This document shows, piece after piece, positions 23,616 to 35,988 of a stretch of 64,000 nucleotides of DNA (position 1 is its first letter; every line of letters begins with the position of its first letter). A model generated the notes under the pieces. That model ran no database searches. It saw only the letters and a program-made list of their open reading frames with translations, and was not told where the DNA came from. This DNA is from Tubulanus polymorphus (taxonomy: Eukaryota; Nemertea; Palaeonemertea; Tubulaniformes; Tubulanidae), in assembly GCF_964204645.1 (NCBI RefSeq), contig NC_134029.1, positions 16,324,450-16,388,449 on the forward strand, given 5' to 3'. The translations under genes were made by a program, and so were the position numbers.

Positions 23616-24569
23616 TTAACTACTACATGTATCAGACAGCACGTTAGCCCATCTACTGATGTTATTTCTAGCCTCGGCAGCTGCCTTTCTCGTCGAACGA
23701 CGTGTGACGGGTGCAGAATTTACGTTTGAGTCCGGTTTGCACGTGTTCGAGGGATCTGCGGCGCGCACTTCAAGAGGGTAGAGTTTGCTAATTGGTCGAT
23801 TAGTCCTGCCATTCGAAATTTTGATCTTAGCGGTTCTAACTAAGCCGTCGTTCCCCGGAACGAGTTCCTCGACCAGTGCTAGTTTCCATTTCAGACGCGA
23901 ATTATGATTGTCGTCGTGTACTAACACGACATCACCCTTTCTGATGGTATTTCCAGTTAATCCGCGATTTTTAAATTGGATGTGTCTTTCGCCTAGGGCT
24001 GTTACGTATTCCTCAGCCCAACGTTTCCACAGATGTTGTTTTAATGAACCGATTCGCACCGAACGTTTTTCAAATTCTGACGGCACATTTCCAAGCGTCG
24101 GGTCGGTCAGTTCATCGTAACTTACGAACAGATGCGGTAAACTCGTGAGAACGCGACCGTGAAGGAAATGTGACGGGGTTAAAGGTTCTGGGTCGTCCAC
24201 ATCAGATGAACAGTACGATATCGGGCGATTATTTACAGCTTGTTCAGTCTCTGATACGATCGTAATCAATTCCAGCAGGGATATTCGCGCACGCCCCAGA
24301 ACTTTTTTGATCGCGGTTTTTGTTATTCCAACTAGCCTTTCGTAAAATCCACCAAACCAGGGGGCTCGACGAGTTATCATGACCCACTCTGATCGGTGTA
24401 GGCTGAAGTACTTTCGGGTTTCGATCGATTCGTATATCTTTTTGATAGCATTGTTACTCGCAATAAAGGTTGATTGGTTGTCCGATATTATTTTCTGTGG
24501 TAACGAACGTCTGGCAGCCATTCTCCTCAACGCGTGTAGGAATGTTGACGTAGTCATGTCCGTTACCAC
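23616..24569 (-). pseudogene. pol: BEL/Pao pol, integrase catalytic and C-terminal part
   Basis: Contains the second catalytic Asp of the DDE integrase core (IISDNQSTFI) and the Glu (GGFYERLVGITKT). A BEL-specific C-terminal domain follows (ALVEELVPGNDGLVRTAKI). The first catalytic Asp lies in the upstream open frame (TVCGLDFTGAL). The two parts are in the same frame, separated by a TGA at 24597-24599, so this is the end of one polyprotein. The region between the frame's end (23616) and the LTR (23352-23615) shows nothing more. Confidence 0.9.
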
Positions 24570-24596
24570 TTCCAGATGGATGGCACGCGTGTTGGC

Positions 24597-27437
24597 TCAA
24601 GTAAACAAGCATATATACGCGAGTGACTCCTCCCCGGATTTCGACCGAAGATGTAGTGCACCGGTGAAATCTAAACCACAGACGGTGAAGGGTGGAGCCT
24701 CTTTCAAACGCGAAGATTGTAACGGAGCGCAGTTTGGTAACGAGTACGGTTTACCGTTGATATATTTGCATATGACGCATTTTCTCAACAACTTCCGAGC
24801 CACTTGACGAACACGAGTAATCCAATACTTTTGTCGGACTACGGTTATAGTAGATTCTGTACCGAGGTGTTTGACCTTATTATGGGAATCCAGTACGATT
24901 AATTCACTATATCTACAATGAGGTAACAATATCGGAAACTTTGCATCGTATCCGATGGGCGCGTTATGGAGACGGCCTCCAACACGAATGATATCATCTT
25001 CTAAAAACAAACGAAGTTTCTTTACAAGTGATGGCCTTTTCTTAGATTTATGTTCTAAACTAACTTTCACGTCATTGAAGTAACTCGATTGAACACCTTT
25101 GTTCCATAGATCTTCGCATTCTGCTATTTCGTTAGCAGTTATTTCATCCGATTCATGGTTTTCACATCTTAACTTTTTAATAAATCGTCGAACTAGCGCG
25201 GTTACGCGTAATAGCCTTGTTAACGAAGTGAAATCGTTCTGATCTATTACGTTACATATTCCGACTTCGTTGTTTTCGCAGATTTTTTCGTCAGGCTGTT
25301 TGTCCTCGTCCATTTCGGTTATGAGCAAAACTGCTCGATTGATCGTGTCGCAGGTGGGATAATTACCGTTGCTAAGCCAGCTAGGGCCATTCCACCAGAG
25401 CGTGCATCGCGTAATTTGTTCGCACGATATTCCTCTGCTTAACATATCAGCCGGATTGTCACTCGTCGGACAATATTTATAGCGACCGATTGTTGTTACC
25501 GATTTAATTTGACGCACGCGATTAGCTACGAAGACGGGAAGCTTTTTCTCGGAGTTGATCCAGTGTAACACAATCTGGCTATCTGACCAGAGCACGCACT
25601 TTGTTATGACTATTTCAGTAATCAGACTGTTTCGAACGTAATCTGTTAATTTAGCACCAATCAACGCGGCCATTAATTCTAACTGCGGTATCGTATGTTT
25701 TTTAACAGGTGCCACATGCGATTTAGACATGACGAGTACCGTCTGATCTCCACGTATTTCGCTAATTTCACGTAATTCCGTTATCAACGAGATCCACGAT
25801 TCGACTACGCGCTCGGGTAGGGTTTCGTCCCACTCATAACCTTCCGTCCACAACTGCTGTACGAACATCTTCGACTTAATATGGACAGGCGAGACGTATC
25901 CTAACGGGTCATAAAGGCTCGAGACAGCCTTAACGATTTCGCGTTTGGTAATCAAGTCAGGATTGGCGAACGCTTGTTTGTTTTTGAATGACAGCGTATC
26001 ATTCACCGTATCCCATTGGAGTCCGAGCGTAGAAACAATAGTTTTCTCGTCCGATAAATTATCGGAATCTGCTTTGGCCTTTAGTAACGAAGAGTTAGAA
26101 GCATAAGACTGAAGTTTAAATCCGCCGTTTTTCATTATGCTATTGATATTCGTATAGTATTTCATGAGATCGCTCTCAGATTCACATCCACTAATCGCGT
26201 TGTCGACATATATATTTTTAACTAAGTCGCGTGATACATGGTTATTATAATTATTTAGATGAAAACGAACAGTAGCATTCAATATAAAGGGTGAACTCAC
26301 CACGCCGAACAATATAACCTTGAAGCGATAGGTTTTGAGTTCACTTTCTGGATTCTTAGGATCAGTCAACCATAGAAATTTCGTATACTCGCGATCATCA
26401 TCGTGCAGACCAACTTGAAGAAACGCCTTTTCGATATCCGCCGACAATCCGAATTTATGCAACCTGAATCTGATCAGGATTGAACCGAGGTCATTCAGCA
26501 GCGTCGGACCGGTCTCCAAACAATCATTTAAACTAGGGTTTCCCGCGGTCGATAAAGACGCGTTATAGACGATACGGATAGGGGTTGTTGACGATTCCTT
26601 CTTGACCGCGCGATGCGGTAAATAATGACCTATGTTTCGGTCATCATCTGTGACTTCTTCGATGAAGTCTCGCGATAATTGATCCATGATAATGTTGTGG
26701 TAAACATTTCGAATTTGCGGCGATAGCCGACGAATCATCGATTGTGTTATGTTTCGAGTAACATAGTAATTTGTCGGAAGGGGGGCGTGTCCACTCTTCC
26801 ACGGCAACTTCGCAGTATACCGTCCCGTGTCGGATGTCGTCAGGCTTGATTGACAGTAGTCGAGTAGATTGAATTCTTTTGAAGCCGCATCTGTTGCATC
26901 AGTTACGCCTATGGTTTCGAGATCCCAGAATTTTTGGAGGTTGACTTCCTCCGAACGATGTGACGTAACATCCACGTTGTAAACTCGTGCAGTATTTATT
27001 GGATCGCAATCACTAAGCGGTCCAGAGAGAAGATACCCTAATTTCGAAGATACTGCCGTGGGTCCATTTCCGCGGATTGTGTGATTACCGACCACTGACC
27101 AATAGAAATCGGCACCGATTAAAATGTCGATTTCGAAGTGTGATTCGGTAGAAAACGGATGCGCTAATTTCAAACCTTTCAGATACGGTAAATCTTTGAT
27201 AGATCTGCCGGTTTGGTTTCGCATTGTCGACGCAATTTGTGGAACAATTAACGCCGTTATCGGTATGTCGGTTTCATCAGAACATAGTGTAAAGTTCGCA
27301 ACAATCAGTGACCGCGCACTTGATTGTTTCGCGCCAAATGTGTTGATCGATATAGTTTCGGTTTCTTCACTGTTTATATATAATCTTTCGGCTGTTCTTT
27401 GAGTAATAAAACTCCGCTGAGCGCCCTCGTCGAACAA
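24597..27437 (-). pseudogene. pol: BEL/Pao pol, protease to integrase start
   Basis: Order seen: aspartic protease region (FDEGAQRSFIT near the start, with DEG where DSG or DTG is usual), reverse transcriptase (DIEKAFLQVGL near residue 332; YVDNAISG near 410, YVDN being a common BEL/Pao form of the YxDD box), RNase H region (VLWSDSQIVLHW near 615), and the integrase His2Cys2 zinc motif near residues 850-890 (ending CVICK). The frame is also open upstream of the first Met, back to a TGA at 27534-27536. Ends at an in-frame TGA just after the first integrase Asp. Confidence 0.9.
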
Positions 27438-27533
27438 GATGTTTACGTTAGTCGTTACGCCTTCGCGACTTTTTGCGTTCGCGATAGCTGTTTTTAATAA
27501 AACTGTTCCATCGGCGGCGCCCAGATACTGATG

Positions 27534-28274
27534 TCAATCCCTGTCAGCTTTCTCATCGGTTGATTTTGCGGCCACAGGTGTGGTTGATTTTGCATCTAAA
27601 TGAACTGATGTGTGATGCTTTTTACCGCAGTTTGTAACTCTGCATCTGTTTTTCGATAAGCATTTCGTCGATTTGTGACCGCTCGAGAGACAATTAAAGC
27701 ATAAATTATCCCTAGCAACAATTTCTCTGCGTTTTTCAGCATCTGGAAACGTTTTACAGTCCACCGCAACGTGATTGATCTTTTTGCAGAACGCACATTT
27801 TCGATCGTTTTCCCGTGAAAAATTATGTCTGTTTTTCGCCGTAACTGCGAACGCTCCCACGGTCGGCGAATTGGCGGGAAAATCATCCTCTATCGTAAGG
27901 CTTGCGATACTAGCCTCGAAGGCCTCAATTTCTTTAAGGAGTGACTTTCTTAGATCAGTCAGGCTCCAGGCATTGTTACCGTGGTCTCTGGTAATCTGTT
28001 GTTTAGTTCCGCTCGGTAGTTTTTCCATTATGATGGGTACTAACAGATCTCCGTACGATTCTTCGGATTTTCCGAGTGAATTTAATCCACGAATATAAGA
28101 TTCCAGAGAGTCATAGAAATTCCGTAGTGAGTTGTCGCGATCACTCGGTGGTGAAAGCTCCCACAACGCTTTCATGTATGCGGCCACAATTTTGTGTGGT
28201 GTCCCGTACCGGTTTAACAAAAGTTCCAAAGCTTGTTTATAATTTTCGTTTGTTAAACTCAGGCTTTCAATCAT
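27534..28274 (-). pseudogene. gag: BEL/Pao gag, C-terminal part with zinc knuckles
   Basis: Starts inside the gag helical region (YKQALELLLNRYGTPHKI), typical of BEL/Pao gag (DUF1759). It ends with Cys-rich knuckles (CAFCKKINHVAVDC and CFNCLSSGHKSTKC). It is offset by one base from the upstream gag frame at an A-run near 28272. It ends in a TGA that separates it from the pol frame in the same phase. That stop could be a natural gag-pol boundary or a mutation. Confidence 0.85.
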
Positions 28275-28786
28275 TTTGCAGCGTCGCCCTTTAGCTGTGC
28301 GGACAGATATTGGAACTTTTGGATATTCGTTAAGTTCTCATCACTATCAACTGCCGAGAAAAACCCATCGAAGAACGTTTGCCATTTCAGAATATCGCCA
28401 TCGAATGTTGGCAAAGATAACTTCGGCAACTGGATCGGTCTTTTCGTAGTTTTTTGTTGCTCGGATTTCATGCGCGTTGTCGGTTCGATTTGATTCTTGT
28501 TCCGTTCGAGGTATCCGATGAAGGTTGATAGTTCGATGTTTATTTCGTTCATATAATCATCGGTTTCACATACGAGGTCTTCGAGTTTCCCTAACTCTGC
28601 GTTCGCAATCAGTTCCGAATCATATCCTGCGATAACTTCCAATTTTGTACGTATTCTAGTTATGACGCCAGACAATTTGTCTAGGCTTTCGTCACTTTCC
28701 GAATGAAGTAAATCCCTCGCCTGATCAAAAAGTTTCGTCATCTGTCGAATTTGCGCATTTCGCATTATCTCTTCTTTCGACGGCAT
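28271..28786 (-). pseudogene. gag: BEL/Pao gag, N-terminal part
   Basis: Begins MPSKEEIMRN about 50 bases inside the 5' LTR. It contains a charged helical N-terminus and LPKLSLPTFDGDILKW, the conserved start of the BEL/Pao gag core. It stops at 28271-28273 within an A-run, where a one-base shift breaks the frame from the rest of gag. Confidence 0.85.
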
Positions 28787-28818
28787 CTTGGCTGAGTTTC
28801 CGAATTTACTGCTTGTAT

Positions 28819-28836
28819 ATCCTGGTCACGGCACCA
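28819..28836 (-). other. Primer-binding site of the BEL/Pao element
   Basis: TGGTGCCGTGACCAGGAT, starting three bases inside the 5' LTR. The TGG start matches the CCA end of a tRNA. I do not assign the tRNA species. Confidence 0.75.
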
Positions 28837-28839
28837 AAA

Positions 28840-29055
28840 TGTGGGCTATGATTGCCACATTAAATGGTCCAGGTTTGAGTAAAATAAGCAAGACGCCGGA
28901 GAGGTGAACAACGACCAATATGTTTGGTGTCTAAGTAAACTCTGATTTATTTATCTACTCGCTACAGCATAAGTTCTTGCGGGGCTTACATAGGCGGGGT
29001 TACATGAACTGAGGGGAGTGCGTTACTGGTAACTGACATATAACAATTCCCGACA
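28840..29055 (-). repeat. 5' LTR of the BEL/Pao element
   Basis: Nearly identical to the LTR at 23135-23351. Followed on the plus side by CCCTT, which repeats the target site. Confidence 0.95.
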
Positions 29056-30445
29056 CCCTTATCAGCCACCATACTAAAGCCTTAAGGTCGCGTAAAACTC
29101 GATAAACACTTCAAGCGACACAGCGAACGATCTCCTTTCCCCTACAGCGAACGCTTAACCTAGTAGAGGCTACTAGCCTATGTAGGCCTATGTATATGCG
29201 TAGGCCTAACATCCGGACAGATTGGTCGTAGGCCTATTGAATTTAACAACCCACCTAAATATCGTAAATTTTGTTTTGAAGTTCAATCCAATGAGTCCGT
29301 TAATAAACGCAACAATTGTACTGCGTTTGTTTGATACAGTAAAGCTCAGTACCGGTAGGCCTAAAGCCGCGTCAAACTCGATAAACACTTCAAGCGACAC
29401 AGCGAACGATCCCTTTCCCCCACAGCGAACGCTTACTCCGAATGTCAAGTGAGTCCAGCATACGGATAGGAGTGTGTTTTAAACTTGTATTTAGTAAATA
29501 ACTTGTGCATTTGACAATGATCGGTATGTACTGTAGGAAATATAGAGTATTGATGGTATTGATATAGAGGTTGAAGCCCGCGGCCGAATAAAGTAATATA
29601 TTCTTTTATTTTGATACCTCGTCGACATAACAGCTTTTCTCCGCTATATCTCTTCGGCGTGTTTAGTTTAGGCCTACGATTCCCCGGTACACTAAAGATT
29701 TATCTTAGTAATTACACGGTTAATTCGGTGAAGAAAAATAGGTATTGTTATACTAACTCCTTGAAACCCGCAGCCAAATCACTGGTAGTAATAAATTAAT
29801 TTGTACTCGATTTGATTCTCATGATGAGGAGAAACTCGCAGCTGATCCCCGGAACGACGATGTAGTAACACACGTCGATTCGTCGATGTTTACGGCTCGA
29901 CAGTGCTTTTAAAATCTAAAGTAGTAAATTTCCAGTGTATCGGTAATATGATTTGATGAGGAAAATGGGCTATTGTTAAAATCACTGTTTGAAGACCGCG
30001 ACTGAATTTGAAGTCTGCGGCAATAAATTAGTTCATTTATACTTGAATTGATAATCGAAGTGACAGTCGGCCTGCGGGTTGATTTCGGGATGACGACTCG
30101 AAAAACATGTCGCCCCATTGAATGGGGCTAAATTTTCGATGTTTACGGCCGACAGCGCTTTTGTAACGATGATTCGTGAAAAAACACGCGGGCTATTTGT
30201 AGATCTCAGTGAGCTGAACGATATTATATGGATTGTATATGAAACAGTGGTAAGGTAACAAAGCCTATGTTCTTTTGGTAAAAATAGTGTGGAAGAAAAT
30301 AATAATAATAATAATCACGCGGATATCAATAGGGTTTTCTGTGAAATAACAGAAAACCCTAATAATAATCACGCGGATATCAATAGGGTTTTCTGTGAAA
30401 TAACAGAAAACCCTAATAAATATAGCTGCAAAGCAGCAATAACGG
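29056..30445. repeat. L module, copy 3, part right of the retrotransposon
   Basis: Continues the module interrupted at 23134. It contains an internal duplication: the GATAAACACTTCAAGCGACA block at about 29100 recurs at about 29380, enclosing about 215 bases of AGGCCTA-rich sequence absent from other copies. Near its end it has two copies of an approximately 54-bp hairpin unit (30310-30417). Confidence 0.85.
30310..30417. repeat. Two 54-bp repeats with a hairpin
   Basis: Each copy has AATCACGCGGATATCAATAG followed by AGGGTTTTCTG, an 8-base loop and CAGAAAACCCT. The hairpin arm GGGTTTTCTG is the same word found in the L-module end (AACGGGTTTTCTG), so the unit may derive from it. Found only in copy 3. 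Confidence 0.85.
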
Positions 30446-30478
30446 GTTTTCTGCCCAGTCTTAGAATCCTGTTCAACG

Positions 30479-30737
30479 GTGGATTTCAACAAAATATTTG
30501 ATAAGGCTAAACATCAGCCATTACTAAACAGGCTATTAGGAAACAGTATCAATGATAGGTCGCCCAAATGGCTCAGCAGTTATCTCTGAACGGAAACTTG
30601 TAACCGAAATCAACGGAACGCCTCATCTTGGAATGAGACGGTTTAACTAGTGGAGTCACACAAGGTAGTATCCTAAGTCGTCTTCTGTTTAATGTCCTGA
30701 CAAATGACATACACAGTAATCCAAAATATACCAGACC
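30479..30737 (+). pseudogene. Reverse-transcriptase fragment, copy 4
   Basis: Starts VDFNKIFDKAKHQPLL and keeps GVTQGSILSRLLFN (GVTQ is written with ACA here). It has the same truncation as the other copies. Confidence 0.75.
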
Positions 30738-30795
30738 GAGTAAAGTTCCAAAACGACCTTAACACACTGTTCGACCAAAAAACTTAATGTTCCGA

Positions 30796-31072
30796 CAAAA
30801 CCTCGGGGACAAAACCAAAATTATGAATTGTCGCGGGTGACAAAGCCAAAATATTGAATTGTCACGGGCGACAAAAACAAAATAATGAATTGTCGCGGGC
30901 GATAAAACCACAATAATGAATTGTCGCGGGCGTTAAAACCAAAATATTGAATTGTCGCGGCGATAAAACCAAAATAATGAATTGTCGCGGACGACAAAAA
31001 CAAAATATTGAATTGTTGCGTGCGACAAAACCAGAATAATGAATTGTCGCTGGTGACAAAACCAAACTAGGG
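30796..31072. repeat. 31-bp satellite, short block S7
   Basis: About nine units with the same variant order as S1 and S5. Confidence 0.9.
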
Positions 31073-32178
31073 GTCCAGGGACACCATGCTCACTTGGGAA
31101 GTGGTTTCAAATGCTCAACAATCTAACAATTTCAAAACACAACGCCCTCTAGTGACCATATACAAAAACCAATGACCTTGAAACCCACCACAATCATAGA
31201 ACACGTGAGCAGCTATGATTTTGTAATTGATTATGATAACAAAATATGCCTCGTTACCAATTTAATATGGAAATACTAAGTTATTCTACTATTCAACGCC
31301 CCTGGTGACCATATGCAAAACCCAATGACCTTAAAACTCACCACAATCGTAGTACATGTCATGAAATACAATTTTGCAATTGATCATAGTAACAAAATAT
31401 GCCTTGGTACAAATATAATATAGCAATACTAAGTTATTGTATTATTCAACGCCCCCTGATGGCCACATACCAATAAAACCAATGACCTTGAAACTCACCA
31501 AAATCATAGAACACGTTATTGGCTACAACTTTCCAATTGAATGTAGTAACACAATATGCTTAGGTATCAATTTAATGTGGAAAAACTTTTTCCCACCTAC
31601 GAATGAGTACTGATGACACCAAAATGGCCGCCAATTGCGTCATAATTGGCTGATCAAAAATACCAGTCCCAGGTATAAAACATCCCTCTCTAAAGAATAC
31701 CCATCAGCAGTTGCAATGAGAAATGGCAAACCAGTAGGAAGCTACAGGACCTAGAATTCTGGCCAAAATTGACATTTTTGGGCACTAAAAAGGTCATAGG
31801 ACGGCCATCTTGAGTCAGATCGACCCAATTTTCTTATGCTGATGGGCCTTTGGTAGATTCAAATATAAACGAAAGATCAAGGTAATTGATCAAAGCGTCT
31901 TCAAAATTTCCCCATGAAAACTTCGAAAATGTTTAAAAAGTGCTGATTTTGGCAAACAAGAATGGCTGCCAGTCGGCCATCTTGAATCTGACAGGGCCAG
32001 TTTTTGGGCTGACGATGTGTCTAGGGTAGATACATGTATAAACCAAATATCATTACCTTGAAACGTCTTCAAAACTTCCAAAAATAACTGGATTCCGTCT
32101 ATGGACGGACGGACGGACGAACGGACGAAAAGTGAACACAATAGCCCGCTGGGACTAAAGTCCCAAGTGGACTGAAAA
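31073..32178 (+). mobile_element. Long copy of the hairpin-ended element, unit 3
   Basis: Same ends as the copies at 7132 and 20656, with fewer inner 155-bp repeats. The GGACGGACGGACGAACGGAC microsatellite precedes the closing hairpin. Confidence 0.75.
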
Positions 32179-35100
32179 AGAATTGTCGCGGGCGACAAAA
32201 CCAAACTAATGAATTTTTGCGGGTGATAAAACAAAAATATTGAATTGTCGCGGGCGACAAAACCAAACTAATGAATCGTCGCGGGCGATAAAACCAAACT
32301 AATGAATTGTCGCGGGTGATAAAACCAAAATATTGAATTTTCGCGGGCGACAAAACCAAAATAATGAATCGTCGCGGGCGACAAAACCAAACTAATGAAT
32401 CGTCGCGGGCGACAAAACCAAACTAATGAATCGTCGCGGGCGACAAAACCAAACTAATGAATCGTCGCGGGCGATAAAACCAAACTAATGGATTGTCGCG
32501 GGTGATAAAACCAAAATATTGAATTGTCGCGGGCGACAAAACCAAACTAATGAATTGTCGCGGGCGATAAAACCAAACTAATGAATTGTCGCGGGCGATA
32601 AAACAAAAATATTGAATTGTCGCGGGCGATAAAACCAAAATAATGAATTGTCTCGGGCGATAAAACCAAAATATTGAATTGTCGCGGGTGATAAAACCAA
32701 AATAATGAATTATCTCGGGCGATAAAACCAAAATAATGAATTGTCGCTGGCGACAAAACCAAAATATTGAATTGTCGCGGGCGACAAAACCAAAAAAAAA
32801 ATTGTCGCGGGCGACAAAAACAAAGTATAAAACCAAAATAATGAATTGTTGCAGGCGTCAAAACCAAAAACAAGAATTGTCGCGGGCGACAAAACCAAAA
32901 TAATGAATTGTCGCTGGGGATAAAACCAAAGTAATGACTTGTCGTGGGCGATAAAACCAAAATATTGAATTGTCACGGGCGACAAAACCAAACTAATGAA
33001 TTGTCGCGGGCGACAAAACCAAAATATTGAATTGTCCAGGCGACAAAACCAAAATGGTGAATTGTCACGGGCGACAAAATCAAAATAATGAATTGTCGCG
33101 GGCGATAAAACCAAAATGGTGAATTGTCCCGGGCGACAAAATCAAAATAATGAATTGTCGCGGGCGATAAAAACAAAATAATGAATTGTCGCGGGCGGTA
33201 AAACTAAAATAATGAATTGTCTCGGGCGACAAAACCAAAATAATGAATTGTCGCGGGCGATAAAACCAAAATAATGAATTGTCGCGGGCGATAAAACCGA
33301 AATAATGAATTATCGCGGGCGATAAAACCGAAATAATGAATTGTCGCGGGCGACAAAACCGAAATATTGAATTGTCGCGGGCGACAAAACCGAAATATTG
33401 AATTGTCGCGGGCGACAAAACCAAAATATTGAATTGTCGCGGGCCACAAAACAAAACTAATGAATTGTCGCGGGCGATAAAACCAAACTAATGAATTGTC
33501 GCGGGTGATAAAACCAAAATATTGAATCGTCGCGGGCGACAAAACCAAACTAATGAATCGTCGCGGGCGACAAAACCAAACTAATGAATCGTCGCGGGCG
33601 ATAAAACCAAACTCATGAATTGTCGCGGGTGATAAAACCAAAATATTGAATTGTCGCGGGCGACAAAACCAAAATATTGAATTGTCGCGGGCCACAAAAC
33701 AAAACTAATGAATTGTCGCGGGCGATAAAACCAAACTAATGAATTGTCGCGGGTGATAAAACCAAAATATTGAATCGTCGCGGGCGACAAAACCAAACTA
33801 ATGAATCGTCGCGGGCGACAAAACCAAACTAATGAATCGTCGCGGGCGATAAAACCAAACTAGTGAATTGTCGCGGGTGATAAAACCAAAATATTGAATC
33901 GTCGCGGGCGACAAAACCAAACTAATGAATCGTCGCGGGCGACAAAACCAAACTAATGAATCGTCGCGGGCGATAAAACCAAACTAATGAATTGTCGCGG
34001 GTGATAAAACCAAACTAATGAATTGTCGCGGGCAATAAAACCAAACTAATGAATTGTCGCGGGCGATAAAACGAAAATATTGAATTGTCGCGGGCGATAA
34101 AACCAAAATAATGAATTGTCGCGGGTGATAAAACCAAAATAATGAATTATCTCGGGTGATAAAACCAAAATATTGAATTGTCGCGGGCGACAAAACCAAA
34201 AAAAGAATTGTCGGGGCGACAAAACCATAATAATGAATTGTCGCGGGCGACAAAACCAAACTAATGAATTGTCGCGGGCGATAAAACCAAACTAATGAAT
34301 TGTCGCGGGCGATAAAACGAAAATATTGAATTGTCGCGGGCGATAAAACCAAAATAATGAATTGTCGCGGGCGACAAAACCAAAATGGTGAATTGTCCAG
34401 GCGACAAAACCAAAATGGTGAATTGTCACGGGCGACAAAATCAAAATAATGAATTGTCGCGGGCGATAAAACCAAAATGGTGAATTGTCCCGGGCGACAA
34501 AATCAAAATAATGAATTGTCGCGGGCGATAAAAACAAAATAATGAATTGTCGCGGGCGATAAAACTAAAATAATGAATTGTCTCGGGTGACAAAACCAAA
34601 ATAATGAATTGTCGCGGGCGATAAAACCAAAATAATGAATTGTCGCGGGCGATAAAACCGAAATAATGAATTATCGCGGGCGATAAAACCGAAATAATGA
34701 ATTGTCGCGGGCGACAAAACCGAAATATTGAATTGTCGCGGGCGACAAAACCAAAATATTGAATTGTCGCGGGCGACAAAACCAAAATATTGAATTGTCG
34801 CGGGCCACAAAACAAAACTAATGAATTGTCGCGGGCGATAAAACCAAACTAATGAATTGTCGCGGGTGATAAAACCAAAATATTGAATCGTCGCGGGCGA
34901 CAAAACCAAACTAATGAATCGTCGCGGGCGACAAAACCAAACTAATGAATCGTCGCGGGCGATAAAACCAAACTAATGAATTGTCGCGGGTGATAAAACC
35001 AAAATATTGAATTGTCGCGGGCGACAAAACCAAAAAAAGAATTGTCGGGGCGACAAAACCAAAATAATGAATTGTCGCGGGCGACAAAACCAAACTAATG

Positions 35101-35696
35101 AATTGTCGCGGGCGATAAAACGAAAATATTGAATTGTCGCGGGCGATAAAACCAAAATAATGAATTGTCGCGGGTGATAAAACCAAAATAATGAATTATC
35201 TCGGGCGATAAAACCAAAATATTGAATTGTCGCGGGCGATAAAACCAAAATAATGAATTGTCGCGGGCGACAAAACCAAAATATTGAATTGTCGCGGGCG
35301 ACAAAACCAAAAAAAAAATTGTCGCGGGCGACAAAAACAAAGTATAAAACCAAAATAATGAATCGTCGCAGGCGTCAAAACCAAAAACAAGAATTGTCGC
35401 GGGCGACAAAACCAAAATAATGAATTGTCGCTGGAGATAAAACCAAAGTAATGACTTGTCGTTGGCGATAAAACCAAAATATTGAATTGTCACGGGCGAC
35501 AAAACCAAACTAATGAATTGTCGCGGGTGACAAAACCAAAATATTGAATTGTCGCGGGCGACAAAACCAAACTAATGAATTGTCGCGGGCGACAAAACCA
35601 AAAAAGAATTGTTGGGGCGACAAAACCAAAATAATGAATTGTCGCGGGCGACAAAACCAAAATGGTGAATTGTCCAGGCGACAAAACCAAAATGGT
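32179..35696. repeat. 31-bp satellite, long block S8
   Basis: About 113 units. A segment of roughly 1.36 kb is duplicated: 33080-33454 and 34441-34815 match almost base for base, including rare variants such as CCCGGGCGACAAAATC. It breaks off at 35696, where the virus-like element begins without any terminal repeat. Confidence 0.95.
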
Positions 35697-35702
35697 GTTG
35701 TT

Positions 35703-35988
35703 CAGATTGGGTTGTTCAGATGAATTTTTCATATCATGGATAATATATCAATTCGACGATAAAATGAATATAGATAATTATGGTGAATACTTTCATATTG
35801 ATCATATGTTGCCGATTTCTAAATTTGATATGATTGATGATTATAATAAGAAGCTAATATGGAGCTGGAGAAATTTAAGGCCTTTAGAAAAGAAGGAAAA
35901 CATAATTAAATCTAACAAACTAGATATGAAATTATATTTAGATCAACTGGATAAAGCAAAGACATTTGTTGAATTAATTATGGAATAG
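35703..35988 (+). pseudogene. HNH endonuclease, 5'-truncated copy
   Basis: Reads LGCSDEFFISWIIYQF and then HIDHMLPISKF, WSWRNLRPLEKKEN and a Lys-rich tail to a TAG. The IDH...N...LRPLEK order is the HNH nuclease signature seen in viral and mobile-element endonucleases. It matches the C-terminal half of the gene at 37344-38130. Its N-terminal zinc ribbon is missing, cut at the satellite junction. The homology continues weakly past the stop to about 36045. Confidence 0.75.

Larger units (their letters stand above)
23130..29060 (-). mobile_element. BEL/Pao-type LTR retrotransposon with 5-bp target duplication
   Basis: Two near-identical LTRs (about 216 bp, TG...CA ends in minus orientation) flank gag-pol on the minus strand. 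Both sides carry CCCTT (23130-23134 and 29056-29060). The order gag, protease, reverse transcriptase, RNase H, integrase is that of BEL/Pao. The LTRs differ at about two positions, so the insertion is young. Even so the coding region has one frameshift and two in-frame TGA codons, so this copy was probably already defective and mobilised in trans. Confidence 0.95.

Noticed and set aside
19571-30118. Conserved 69-codon minus-strand frame in two L modules (19571-19780 and 29909-30118)
   Set aside because: The two copies are recent duplicates, so similarity is expected. Other copies of the module do not keep the frame open.
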